64,000 bases of DNA. It comes from RYN-230 sp963837515. GTDB taxonomy: Bacteria > Actinomycetota > Actinomycetes > Streptosporangiales > Streptosporangiaceae. The position numbers were made by a program, and so were the translations under genes. Positions 1-7,451 of the stretch are shown here, piece after piece. The notes under the pieces were generated by a model. It was not told where the DNA came from and searched no databases. It saw only the letters and a program-made list of their open reading frames with translations. The stretch lies in the NCBI GenBank assembly GCA_963837515.1, contig CAWINT010000002.1, positions 992,001 to 1,056,000 on the forward strand, given 5' to 3'. Numbering within the stretch: the first letter of the stretch is position 1; the number at the start of each line of letters is the position of its first letter.

Positions 1-1
1 C

Positions 2-265
2 TTCGCCGGCGGCTTCGCGGTGCTGTGCCCGCCCGCCTTCGCGCTCGGCGTCGCGCTCTGCGCCGTCCTGGCCCTGGCCACCCGGTCGTTCGCGATCGGC
101 GCCCGGGCCGGGGTGTTCGCCGCGCCCGCCGCGCAGTTGCTGTTCGCCGCGCCGCGGTGGGTGGCCGCGACCGGCGCGCTGATGTCGCTCATCGGGCTGC
201 GGTTCGCGACGGCCGCCCTGGGGCGCCGCTGGCGGCCGCCCCGGGCTGCGGCCCCGCCGCCGTAG
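2..265 (+). CDS. 3' end of a membrane protein, possibly PlsY-like (partial)
   Basis: The open frame enters from the left edge and stops at TAG 263-265, leaving about 87 residues. They are hydrophobic, with two or three likely membrane segments separated by a short basic stretch (ATRSFAIGAR), and end in an Arg/Pro-rich tail. The pattern of a Gly-Gly/Pro hydrophobic stretch followed by TRS resembles the C-terminal half of PlsY glycerol-3-phosphate acyltransferases, but the diagnostic N-terminal motifs lie outside the window. Its last 77 bases overlap the 3' end of the convergent glycosyltransferase gene, so one of the two may really be shorter. The assignment is weak. Confidence 0.35.
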   Translation, partial: FAGGFAVLCPPAFALGVALCAVLALATRSFAIGARAGVFAAPAAQLLFAAPRWVAATGALMSLIGLRFATAALGRRWRPPRAAAPPP

Positions 266-1358
266 CGGGCCGGCCCGCCGGGTAGCGACGGCCCCGCCAG
301 GTCCGCACCGGCCGCACGGTCGCCCCGGTCATCCGGGCGAACGCCGCCAGGTCGGCCAGCGGGGACCAGTACAGTCCCGGCCCGGGGGCCGCGTAGCTGC
401 CGCGCAGCGCGCCCAGCAGCGCGCCGCGCAGCGCCAGCAGGGCCAGGTCGAGCGGGGTCGGCCGGCCGGCCAGCAGCCGGCCCAGCGGCAGGGCCATGGT
501 GAGCCCGAGCACGGCCAGGTCGGCGGCCTGCCAGGCCGGGGTGGTGACGTCGGCCATCGGCAGCGAGCGGCCCCATTCGCGCCACACGTCCGCGGCGGAG
601 CTGTGCATGTGCACCTCCAGCAGGTCGCCGCCGTCCAGGAAACCGATCCGCCAGCCGCGCCTGCTCAGCGCCCGGCCGAGCGCGATGTCGTCGGTGAGGT
701 GCCCGCGGACCAGGCCGAACCCGCCTGCCCCGGCCAGCGCGGCGCGGCGGGCCGCCAGGCACTGCCCGTTCAGCACCAGCCGGTGCGGCGGTGGCTGGCG
801 GGCCGGCCCGATCGGCCCGAACCGGTAGACCAGCATCGCCAGCAGGGACGCGTGCAGCGCCTGCTCGGCGGCGCTGCCGCAGCGGAACCGGGGGCCGGCG
901 CTGACCAGGTCGAACGGCCCCGCCACGGCCGCGTTGACCAGGGCCGCGGCCAGCCCGGGGCGGGGCCGGGTGTCGGCGTCCAGGGTCAGCACGAACTCGC
1001 CCTGGGCGGCGTCGAGACCCTGCTGCAGCGCCCACTGCTTGCCCACCCAGCCCGGGGGCAGCGGCGCGCCGCGGATGACCCGGGCCCCGGCGGCGGCCGC
1101 GACCGCCGCGGTGCCGTCGGCCGACTCGTCGTCGACCACGATCACCTCCCTCACCCCGGGGTCGGCGCGGGCGCCGCGGACGCACCCGGTGATCCGGGCC
1201 GCCTCGTCCCGGGCCGGGATGATGACGGAGACGGTGGCCCCGCCGGGCCGCGGCCGCCCGGCCCGCAGCGGCGGCCGCCGGGTGGACCCCCGGGCCAGCC
1301 GGGACGCCACCACCGCGGCCGCGGCGGCCTGCGCCAGCGTGAGCGCGCCGCGCCTCAC
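189..1358 (-). CDS. family 2 glycosyltransferase, carotenoid-cluster type
   Basis: A 389-residue protein of the GT-A fold. It has an N-terminal hydrophobic stretch, VSVIIPARDEA at about residue 43, the VVDDESADGT strand, a DADTRP metal-binding (DxD) motif, NGQ, HLTDDIALGR as the acidic acceptor motif, and a C-terminal hydrophobic region for membrane association. Starting at GTG 1358 it overlaps the desaturase stop by 4 bases, so the two are translationally coupled. With a CruF-type hydratase and a desaturase upstream it most likely glycosylates a hydroxylated carotenoid end group, as CruG does in cyanobacteria. The acceptor is inferred from context only. Its 3' end overlaps the convergent membrane-protein frame. 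Confidence 0.8.
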   Translation of the reverse strand: MRRGALTLAQAAAAAVVASRLARGSTRRPPLRAGRPRPGGATVSVIIPARDEAARITGCVRGARADPGVREVIVVDDESADGTAAVAAAAGARVIRGAPLPPGWVGKQWALQQGLDAAQGEFVLTLDADTRPRPGLAAALVNAAVAGPFDLVSAGPRFRCGSAAEQALHASLLAMLVYRFGPIGPARQPPPHRLVLNGQCLAARRAALAGAGGFGLVRGHLTDDIALGRALSRRGWRIGFLDGGDLLEVHMHSSAADVWREWGRSLPMADVTTPAWQAADLAVLGLTMALPLGRLLAGRPTPLDLALLALRGALLGALRGSYAAPGPGLYWSPLADLAAFARMTGATVRPVRTWRGRRYPAGRPATAAGPQPGAAASGAPGRPSRTAAR

Positions 1359-2848
1359 GGCCGGCCCCGGCCCGTGGTGGCCAGCTCCGTGGGGCCCAGA
1401 TCCGCGGTGACCATGTCGGCGACGATCCGCGCTCCGATCACCACCAGCGGCAGCCCGCCGCCGGGGTGGACGGACCCGCCGACCAGGTAGAGCCCGCGGG
1501 CCGGCCCCCGGTTGCCGGGCCGCCGGAACGGGGCCAGGCGGCCGTGCTGCGGGGTGCCGTAGATCGAGCCCTGCCAGCCGTCGTAGCGGCGCTCGAAGTC
1601 GGCGGGCGTCAGCATCTCGGTGAACAGCAGCCGGCCGGTCACGTCGAGGCCGGCCGCCGCCAGCTTGCCCAGCAGCAGCTCCTGGTACTGCGCAGGGGTG
1701 CGCTCCCAGCGGTCCGGGGGCCCGGCCGGCACGTTCACCAGCAGGGTCAGGTTCTCGTGCCCGGCGGGCGCGGCGGACGGGTCGTCCGTCGCGGAACAGC
1801 CCACGTAGATGGTCGGGTCGGCCGGTGGCTGGCGGCGGCCGAAGAGGTCGGCGAACTCGGCCCGGTAGTCGGCCGAGAAGATGACGTTGTGGTGCGCCAG
1901 GCCAGGGGTGCGCCCGCGGACCGCGGCCAGCACCAGCAGCCCCGACGACGACGGCCCGAGCCGCCCGATCCGCCGCCGCCGCGCGCGGTCCGGGTACAGG
2001 TCGCGGTACAGCCGGGCCGAGTCCGCGTCGCTGACCACCACGTCGGCCGCGACCCGCTCGCCGCCGGCCACGATCCCGGTGACCGCGCCGGCCGCGCTGA
2101 GCACCCGCGTCACCTCGGTGCTGGTGTGCACGGCCACGCCGGTTCCGGTGAGCAGCGTGGCCAGGGCGTCGCGCAGCCGGGCCAGCCCGCCTGGCACGTA
2201 CCAGGCGCCGTGCGCGTGTTCCAGGTAGGGGATGCAGCCGAGCGCGGCCGGGGCCCGGTACGGCGAGGAACCGGAGTAGGTCGCGTACCGGCCGGCGTAC
2301 TGCCGCATCCGGGGATCATGGAAGAACCGGGCGGCGTGCCCGGCCAGCGTCCGGCCCGGCGCGCTGGCCAGCAGGTCCGCCGGGTGGCCGGGGGAGCGCC
2401 GCAGCGTGGCCAGCTCCAGCGGGCCGGCCAGGAACGCCCGCTGGCTGGCCGCCCAGCAGCGCTCGCCCCAGGCCAGGTAGCGCTGCCAGGCGGCCCCTTC
2501 GCCGGGGGCCAGCCGGTCCACCGCTGCCGCCATCGCGGCCCGGTCCGCGGGTGCGTCCAGCACGCTGCCATCGGCGAACCGGTAACGGCACACCGGGTCC
2601 GTGGGCTGCAGGGTGACCAGCTCGTCCAGCTTGCGCCCGGCCTCCGCGGCGAGGGCGGCGAACTCCCCGGGCAGGGTGAGCAGCGACGGGCCCAGGCCGA
2701 AGGTGAAACCGCGGTGCCGCCACTCGGTCAGCTTGCCGCCCAGTTCGGTGCGCCGCTCGTAGAGGCTGACCCGGTGCCCGCGGGCGGCCAGCCGGATCGC
2801 GGTGGCCATGCCACCCACGCCGCCGCCGATCACCGCGACCTCGGTCAA
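1355..2848 (-). CDS. CrtI/CrtD-family carotenoid desaturase
   Basis: A 497-residue FAD-dependent flavoprotein of the phytoene desaturase family. The N-terminus carries the dinucleotide-binding fold (VIGGGVGGMATAIRLAARGH, then the acidic YERR turn and GGKL). The C-terminus has the family signature GLYLVGGSVHPGGGLP followed by GARIVADM. TTG at 2848 is chosen because it begins directly at the FAD motif and overlaps the upstream CruF stop by 4 bases. The same frame stays open far upstream but reads as Arg/Gly-rich non-coding sequence. Beside CruF, a 3',4'-desaturase (CrtD-like) acting on a 1'-hydroxylated carotenoid is more likely than phytoene desaturation. No crtE or crtB lies in the window, so the C40 precursor must be made elsewhere. 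Confidence 0.85.
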   Translation of the reverse strand: MTEVAVIGGGVGGMATAIRLAARGHRVSLYERRTELGGKLTEWRHRGFTFGLGPSLLTLPGEFAALAAEAGRKLDELVTLQPTDPVCRYRFADGSVLDAPADRAAMAAAVDRLAPGEGAAWQRYLAWGERCWAASQRAFLAGPLELATLRRSPGHPADLLASAPGRTLAGHAARFFHDPRMRQYAGRYATYSGSSPYRAPAALGCIPYLEHAHGAWYVPGGLARLRDALATLLTGTGVAVHTSTEVTRVLSAAGAVTGIVAGGERVAADVVVSDADSARLYRDLYPDRARRRRIGRLGPSSSGLLVLAAVRGRTPGLAHHNVIFSADYRAEFADLFGRRQPPADPTIYVGCSATDDPSAAPAGHENLTLLVNVPAGPPDRWERTPAQYQELLLGKLAAAGLDVTGRLLFTEMLTPADFERRYDGWQGSIYGTPQHGRLAPFRRPGNRGPARGLYLVGGSVHPGGGLPLVVIGARIVADMVTADLGPTELATTGRGRP

Positions 2849-3696
2849 CCGGTGCCGCCCCTCCGGGCCCAGGCCAGGGCGGCCGGGATGCCCATCGCCA
2901 GCCCGCCGGCCAGGGCGATCGTGGCGCCGTGCGGGAAGATGACGGCGAAGCCCACCGTCTCCATGACGGCCATCAGGGTGTAGGCGGCCAGCAGGCCCGG
3001 ATACGGGCCGGCCTGGCCCGGGCCGCCGCCGGGCCGCGCCAGCAGGACGTCGAACACCACCATCAGCAGGGCCGACACCAGCAGCCAGCCGGCGAAGTTG
3101 CTCAGCGGGACGCCGTGGTACGGGCCCGGGTGCGACCACCGCCAGAACCCGTTCCGCAGCATCTGCGGGTCCAGGAACGCGTCCCAGGCGGTGAGGGCCA
3201 CCGCGCCGGCCACGATCCGGCCGGCCCGGTGCCGGGCGATCGCGTACCCGGTCGCGTAACCCGGCAGGCCCATGGCCGCCCAGGCCAGCGGGACGGCCAC
3301 CGGCACGGTGGCGATCGCCGGGCGGAGCACGCCCGTGTAGTGGTACGCCCCGAAGGGGACACCGGCCGAGGTGCCGGTCCACTCCGCGGCCAGGCCGAGG
3401 CCGAACGCCGCCCCCGCCGCCGCGGCCGCCCGCCACCAGCCCGCCGCCACCGCCGTGAACGCGATCGACGCGGCCGCCAGCAGAGCGACGATGAACGAGG
3501 TGGCCAGCACCAGGTGGCCGGCCCGCACCGAGGCCACCTGGGCGACGGCCACGGCGGCCAGGGCGGCCCAGCCGGCCCGGGCCGGGCCAGGGCGCGGGCC
3601 GGCCGCCAGCCCCGGCGGAACAAGCCGGGACCAGGCCGACCGCCCCCCGGCCGGCCTGGCCCCTGATGCCCCGGCTTGTCCCGTGCCGCGGGTCAC
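2845..3696 (-). CDS. cruF: CruF-like carotenoid 1',2'-hydratase (DUF422 membrane protein)
   Basis: A polytopic membrane protein of the CruF/carotenoid biosynthesis (DUF422) family. Family-like features are YHYTGVLRP, a central region ending WDAFLDPQML, and GFWRWSHPGPYHGVPLSN, followed by NFAGWL; the conserved Asp and His residues are the likely catalytic ones. CruF hydrates the psi end of acyclic carotenoids, giving the hydroxyl that the downstream glycosyltransferase can use. The start is uncertain. GTG 3696 leaves about 80 bases for a divergent promoter; an ATG at 3777 would overlap the start of the divergent regulator and add a Pro/Arg-rich leader. First gene of a three-gene operon with the desaturase and glycosyltransferase. 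Confidence 0.75.
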   Translation of the reverse strand: MTRGTGQAGASGARPAGGRSAWSRLVPPGLAAGPRPGPARAGWAALAAVAVAQVASVRAGHLVLATSFIVALLAAASIAFTAVAAGWWRAAAAAGAAFGLGLAAEWTGTSAGVPFGAYHYTGVLRPAIATVPVAVPLAWAAMGLPGYATGYAIARHRAGRIVAGAVALTAWDAFLDPQMLRNGFWRWSHPGPYHGVPLSNFAGWLLVSALLMVVFDVLLARPGGGPGQAGPYPGLLAAYTLMAVMETVGFAVIFPHGATIALAGGLAMGIPAALAWARRGGTG

Positions 3697-3775
3697 CGGT
3701 TGAATGGCCCTGCCAGAGCCAGGCCGGCGGCCCAGATCCGCTGGCTGTGGCCCGCGGTCACGTCGGGAAAGAGTC

Positions 3776-4699
3776 ATGGCGAACGAGGTGGGGTTCAGCG
3801 TTGGGACGGTGGCGCGCCGTCTCGGGGTCGCGGCGTCGACGCTCCGTACCTGGAACCGGCGGTACGGGATCGGCGCCCAGGAGCTGAGCCCGGGACGGCA
3901 CCGGCGCTACACGGCGGAGGACATCACCCGCCTGGAGCAGATGCAGAAGCTGATCCTGCGCGGGGTGGCCCCGGCGGACGCGGCCCGGGCCGCCCTGGCC
4001 GGGCCGGTGGCCCCGGCCCCGGCTCCCGGCCCGGCGCGTCCGGGACCCGGGCATGGCGCCGGCGGGCAGCGCCTGGCGCTGCCGGGTGCGTCGGCGGCGG
4101 CCCGCGGGCTGGCCCGAGCCGCCCTGGCCCTGGACGACACGCTGATGAGCGAGATCATCGAGGCCGCCCTGGCCCGCGACGGCGTCATCCCGGCCTGGGA
4201 GGAACTGCTCGTCCCGGTGCTGACCGGAATCGGGAGCCGCTATCAGCACACCGGCGAGTGCATCGAGGCTGAGCACCTGCTGTCCGCGGTCATCCTGGCC
4301 GCGCTGGCCGCCATCCGGACGGCCGGTCCGGTAGATCACCGCGCCGTGCTGCTCGCTGGTGCCCCGGGCGAGGCGCACTCGCTTCCGCTGTACGCGCTGG
4401 CCGCCGCGCTGGCCGAGCGGGATGTGGCGGCCCGGCTGCTCGGCGCGGACCTGCCCTACGGAGCGCTGGCCGCGGCCGTACGCCGGACCGGGCCGGCCGC
4501 TGTGTTCCTGTGGTCGCAGGTCAGCGCGACCGGGGACGTGGCCGGCCTGCCGGATCTGCGACCGCGCCGGCCGGGCTCGCGGCTGCTGCTCGGCGGTCCC
4601 GGCTGGCCGGTGGCGCCCGCCCTGCCCGGTGCCGCCCGGCTGACCCGGACGCTGCCGGAGGCCGTAGCCGAGGTACTGGCGGCGCTCGGCCGCGACTGA
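3776..4699 (+). CDS. litR: CarH/LitR-type MerR regulator with B12-binding domain
   Basis: A 307-residue MerR-family repressor with a cobalamin-type C-terminal half. The MerR winged helix spans residues 7-75 (VGTVARRLGV, TLRTWNRRYG, GRHRRYT). A Pro/Ala-rich linker follows, then a four-helix bundle containing Y156-x9-E166-H167 and a Rossmann-like domain with GEAHSLP, where His201 is the expected lower-axial cobalt ligand. In CarH/LitR proteins adenosylcobalamin promotes the DNA-binding tetramer in the dark, and light destroys it. The gene is divergent from the carotenoid operon and followed by an ECF sigma gene, as in Streptomyces litR-litS. ATG 3776 follows GGAAAG. Oddities: the Trp that normally lines the cobalamin pocket is Tyr156, and the Gly of ExHxxG is Pro204. 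Confidence 0.85.
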   Translation: MANEVGFSVGTVARRLGVAASTLRTWNRRYGIGAQELSPGRHRRYTAEDITRLEQMQKLILRGVAPADAARAALAGPVAPAPAPGPARPGPGHGAGGQRLALPGASAAARGLARAALALDDTLMSEIIEAALARDGVIPAWEELLVPVLTGIGSRYQHTGECIEAEHLLSAVILAALAAIRTAGPVDHRAVLLAGAPGEAHSLPLYALAAALAERDVAARLLGADLPYGALAAAVRRTGPAAVFLWSQVSATGDVAGLPDLRPRRPGSRLLLGGPGWPVAPALPGAARLTRTLPEAVAEVLAALGRD

Positions 4700-5025
4700 C
4701 CGGCGCGCGGCCACCCCGGCCGCCGGGCCGTGTCGCTGCGTCACCGCGTCATCCCCTTCGTCCCTCCGGTCGTCACCGGCTGCTGCCTGCTGCCTGCTGC
4801 CTGCTGCCTGCTGCCTGCTGCCTGGCCGCGGCGGGCCGCGACCGCATTCCGCGCGGCACCGGCCCGGCCGCTTACCGCTACGCCGTGAGTTCGGCGTCAC
4901 CCCGTGGTCCGGTTGCACCGGAGCTCCGGTTAAGCTATGAATAAGTTTTGAAGCGATTTATCCACGCCACACGTAGCGGCGGGCTCCGGGGACTGGCCCA
5001 GCCCGCAGGGAAGGAAGGTGGCGCC
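4700..5025. other. intergenic region between the litR-like and ECF sigma genes
   Basis: 326 bases without a convincing gene. It holds the six-copy 7-bp repeat at 4781-4822. At 4908-4914 and 4925-4931 a direct repeat TCCGGTT, 17 bp apart, precedes the most AT-rich stretch (about 4929-4965), a plausible promoter region for the sigma gene. The sigma gene is therefore probably transcribed from its own promoter, possibly under the neighbouring regulator. Confidence 0.5.
4781..4822 (+). repeat. six tandem copies of a 7-bp unit
   Basis: TGCTGCC is repeated six times without error (42 bp) in non-coding DNA about 80 bp after the litR-like stop and 200 bp before the sigma factor start. Such short perfect repeats are prone to slippage. 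At this position a copy change could alter spacing or mRNA structure but not a reading frame. Confidence 0.9.
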
Positions 5026-5565
5026 GTGGGCACAGACAGGATCAGGGAACTCGGAGTTCGCCTGGCCGGAGCCCACGAGCACGCGTTCGAGGACTGTTAC
5101 GCGGAACTAGCCCCGGTGCTGCGGCGTTACCTGCGCGGCCGGGTGCCGGCCGCGGACATCGACGATGTCGTGCAGGTGGTATTCACCGAGGTGTGGCGGT
5201 TCCGCGGCCGGTACGACCCAGAGCGCAGCCTGGAGGCCTGGGTGCTCACGATCGCGCGGCGCCGGGCCATCGACCATCTGCGCTCCCGGCCGCGGGACGC
5301 GGTCTCCTTGGAGGACGCCAGCTCGGTGGCCGGTCCCGACGGGCGGGACATCGCCAGCCAGGTGGAGCGCTTCCAGGACATGCGGGTCGCGCTGGCCCGG
5401 CTGCCCAGCCAGCAGCGGGAAGCCATCGAGATGGCGTACTACGCCGACCTGACCCAGCGCGAGATCGCCGAGCGCCTGGACGTGCCGCTGGGCACGGTCA
5501 AGGCGCGGACCGCCCGCGGCCTGCGCCGGCTCGGCGCGCTGATCGCCTCGCCCGCGGCGGTGTGA
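5026..5565 (+). CDS. ECF sigma factor (LitS-like by context)
   Basis: A 179-residue group IV sigma factor. Region 2 covers about residues 20-85 (FEDCYAELAPVLRRYL, DIDDVVQVVFTEVWR, WVLTIARRRAIDHLR) and region 4 about 120-172 (LPSQQREAIEMAYYADLTQ, EIAERLDVPLGTVKAR). GTG 5026 is preceded by AAGGAAGG at 5011-5018; a longer start at 4948 would read through this ribosome site. In Streptomyces the ECF factor LitS next to LitR drives light-induced carotenoid transcription, and the same role is inferred here from gene order. No anti-sigma factor is adjacent, which fits control by the upstream repressor. Confidence 0.85.
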   Translation: MGTDRIRELGVRLAGAHEHAFEDCYAELAPVLRRYLRGRVPAADIDDVVQVVFTEVWRFRGRYDPERSLEAWVLTIARRRAIDHLRSRPRDAVSLEDASSVAGPDGRDIASQVERFQDMRVALARLPSQQREAIEMAYYADLTQREIAERLDVPLGTVKARTARGLRRLGALIASPAAV

Positions 5566-5614
5566 CCAGCGGCGCGATAACCAGCGGCGGTGTGACCGGC
5601 CCTCGCGGGTGCCG

Positions 5615-6394
5615 TCACCGGTTGCCCGGGGGCACCAGCGAACCGCTGCGGACGGCCTCGGCGGCCAGCACGCCGAACAGGTAGAAGTACGCGGCTTCCT
5701 CGTCGGCGAACGAGCGCACCTCGTGCCGGGCCCCGTCGGCGGCGCTGAAGACCTCATAGCCTTCGTCCGCCCGGAGCAGGCACATGGCGCCGTCCGATTC
5801 CTGCTCCAGGGCGTACGCGGACCGGGGGATCGCGGCCAGGTCGGCCAGTTCGGAAAAGATGGACCGGGTCTGGACGCGCTGCTTGCGCGCGGCCCGCCGG
5901 CCGGGGCCGCTGCCCGCGCGGCGGCGGCCCGGCTGCGCCGCGGTCCGCTCTGCGGTCCCGTTGGGGGCGCCCGGCGTCCCCGGGGCGGCCCAGCCACCCA
6001 CCCCGGCCGGGGGCGGGGCCCCGTTCCAGCCGCCTGTCCCCGGGGGCAGGCTGGTGCCGTTGTACCCGGCGGCCCCGTTGTACCCGGCGGCCCCGTTGCC
6101 GTTGTACCCGGCCGGGGGTGGTGCTCCAGTGCCGTTGTAGCCGACGGCAGCGAGCGGGCCGGTGCCGTCATGGCCGGCCGGCGTGGCCGCCCCGGTGCCG
6201 TTGTACCCGCCGTTCCCGTTCCAGTCGCGGGCGGCCGGGGCGCCGTTCCCGCTCCACGCCGCGGCCGGGACCAGCGTGGGCTCGCCGGGGTAGCCGCCGC
6301 CCGGCCCCTGGCCGGCCGGCGCGGCCGCGGGGGCCGGCGGCCGCGGCTGGGCGCTGTAGGGGTAGGACGGCAGCGGGGGCGCGGCCGGGCTCAC
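5615..6394 (-). CDS. unknown protein with Asn/Gly/Pro-rich region and conserved C-terminal domain
   Basis: 259 residues from GTG 6394. The first ~150 are low complexity with imperfect repeats built on GYNGTG, GYNGNG and WNG, then a basic stretch (GRRRAGSG, RRAARKQR). The last ~80 look like a folded domain (FSELADLAAIPRSAYALE, EVFSAADGARHEVRSFADEE, YFYLFGVLAAEAV). No catalytic motif was recognised. The upstream frame reads into this gene, and the GTG lies in a GTGA whose TGA is in the third frame. The two may be overlapping genes, a 4-base overlapping pair hidden by a one-base error, or one fused protein split by a frameshift at about 6394-6410. Last gene of a three-gene minus-strand set. Confidence 0.6.
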   Translation of the reverse strand: MSPAAPPLPSYPYSAQPRPPAPAAAPAGQGPGGGYPGEPTLVPAAAWSGNGAPAARDWNGNGGYNGTGAATPAGHDGTGPLAAVGYNGTGAPPPAGYNGNGAAGYNGAAGYNGTSLPPGTGGWNGAPPPAGVGGWAAPGTPGAPNGTAERTAAQPGRRRAGSGPGRRAARKQRVQTRSIFSELADLAAIPRSAYALEQESDGAMCLLRADEGYEVFSAADGARHEVRSFADEEAAYFYLFGVLAAEAVRSGSLVPPGNR

Positions 6395-6788
6395 CGCGCC
6401 GGGGCAGGCCCTTCTCCACCTTCTCCTCGGACAGGCCGGTCACCTCGTCGCGCGGGGTGAGCAGCTCGAACACGCCCCGGTCCACCTGCCAGAACCCGAG
6501 TTCCCGGGCCCGCCTGCTGTCCTTGCCCTGGTAGACGATGTGCAGCCGGTCACCCAGGTCGTCCAGGATCAGGCACGGCTCGCCGTGGAAGGTGCCGACC
6601 GGGCGGGATTCCCACAGCACATCCACCTCGGCGCGGATGACCCGCTTGCGCCAGTGCCCCGGGGCCGGGTCGAAGCCGAGTTCCTCCGGCGGCGGCAAGG
6701 CGGCGAACAGCACCACGTCCGACTCTGACGGGCCGACACCCGCCTCGTACGGCGCACCCCGGTAGGTGGCCATCTGCCGGAAGCGCAT
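6168..6788 (-). CDS. conserved hypothetical protein, C-terminus uncertain
   Basis: ATG 6788 follows the previous stop by 5 bases. The first ~130 residues look like a compact soluble domain (MATYRGAPYEAGVG, VVLFAALPPPEELGF, GEPCLILDDLGDRLHIVY, VDRGVFELLTPRDEVTGLSE). After SEEKVEKGL the frame continues for about 75 Arg/Gly/Pro-rich residues antiparallel in character to the next gene, and this part is probably not a real protein tail. The true gene likely ends near 6390. I do not recognise a function. Similar small conserved proteins occur in actinomycetes near secreted TNT-type toxins, so an immunity-type role is possible but unproven. Confidence 0.5.
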   Translation of the reverse strand: MRFRQMATYRGAPYEAGVGPSESDVVLFAALPPPEELGFDPAPGHWRKRVIRAEVDVLWESRPVGTFHGEPCLILDDLGDRLHIVYQGKDSRRARELGFWQVDRGVFELLTPRDEVTGLSEEKVEKGLPRRGEPGRAPAAVLPLQRPAAAAGPRGRAGRPGAGRRLPRRAHAGPGRGVERERRPGRPRLERERRVQRHRGGHAGRP

Positions 6789-6793
6789 CGGAC

Positions 6794-7237
6794 TCACAGC
6801 CCTCTCGACGGCCGCAGCCAGGCCTGACCGTCGTACCGGGCGATCAGTTCCTCGCCGGTGGGCACGATCCGGTGGATCTCCGCCCCGACGGGGACTGGCA
6901 CAGGCAGCGTGTAGAACTCGGGAACGCGGACGCGGGCCAGGGCATTCGCACTGTCCGCGGGGGGAGCGGCCAGCGCGCACTCCATATCCAGGGCGCGCCA
7001 GCGCATGACGTAGATCTCCGCGAGCTCGGCGGTGAAGTCGGATCCGTCGTAGCCGAGGTTCAGCGCATCGTAGAAGTCGCCCGGGCTCCGGAACGCGCAG
7101 TCCTGCGCCCGGTACACGTAACCCGCGATCACGGACCGCCGCCCGGTGAGATAGGGCTCCACCAGGCGCGGCGGAATGACCTTCAGCATCGGTGTTCCCG
7201 GTTCGATGATCCTGACCACGTGCTGAGCCTGCGTCAC
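6794..7237 (-). CDS. conserved hypothetical protein, first of a three-gene set
   Basis: 147 residues from ATG 7237, soluble, no signal peptide or membrane segment. Segments with a folded, conserved look are HVVRIIEPGTPMLKVIPPR, YLTGRRSVIAGYVYRAQDC, LNLGYDGSDFTAELAEIYVMR and GAEIHRIVPTGEELIARYDG. There is no recognisable enzyme motif. It is the promoter-proximal gene of the set, separated from the divergent sseB-like gene by 214 bases that are less GC-rich than the surroundings and should hold both promoters. Function unknown; a link to toxin immunity is only a guess from gene type and small size. Confidence 0.7.
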   Translation of the reverse strand: MTQAQHVVRIIEPGTPMLKVIPPRLVEPYLTGRRSVIAGYVYRAQDCAFRSPGDFYDALNLGYDGSDFTAELAEIYVMRWRALDMECALAAPPADSANALARVRVPEFYTLPVPVPVGAEIHRIVPTGEELIARYDGQAWLRPSRGL

Positions 7238-7451
7238 ACGCTCCCCTCCGGTCGGCCTGCGGTGCGCTCAAAAGACTCTCACACGCAGATTTTGCCCTCA
7301 ACTGCTTCACCAGCAGTGGCCAATCCGTGAACGTAATGGACCGTAACCCGGGCTCTGGCCAACCACGGCGACCAGCCCAGCGTCTCACGTCCGGCCCCGC
7401 TGCGCCGCCGCTCCGGGCTGACCAGCCAGCGCGCCGCATTAGGCTTGAGGC

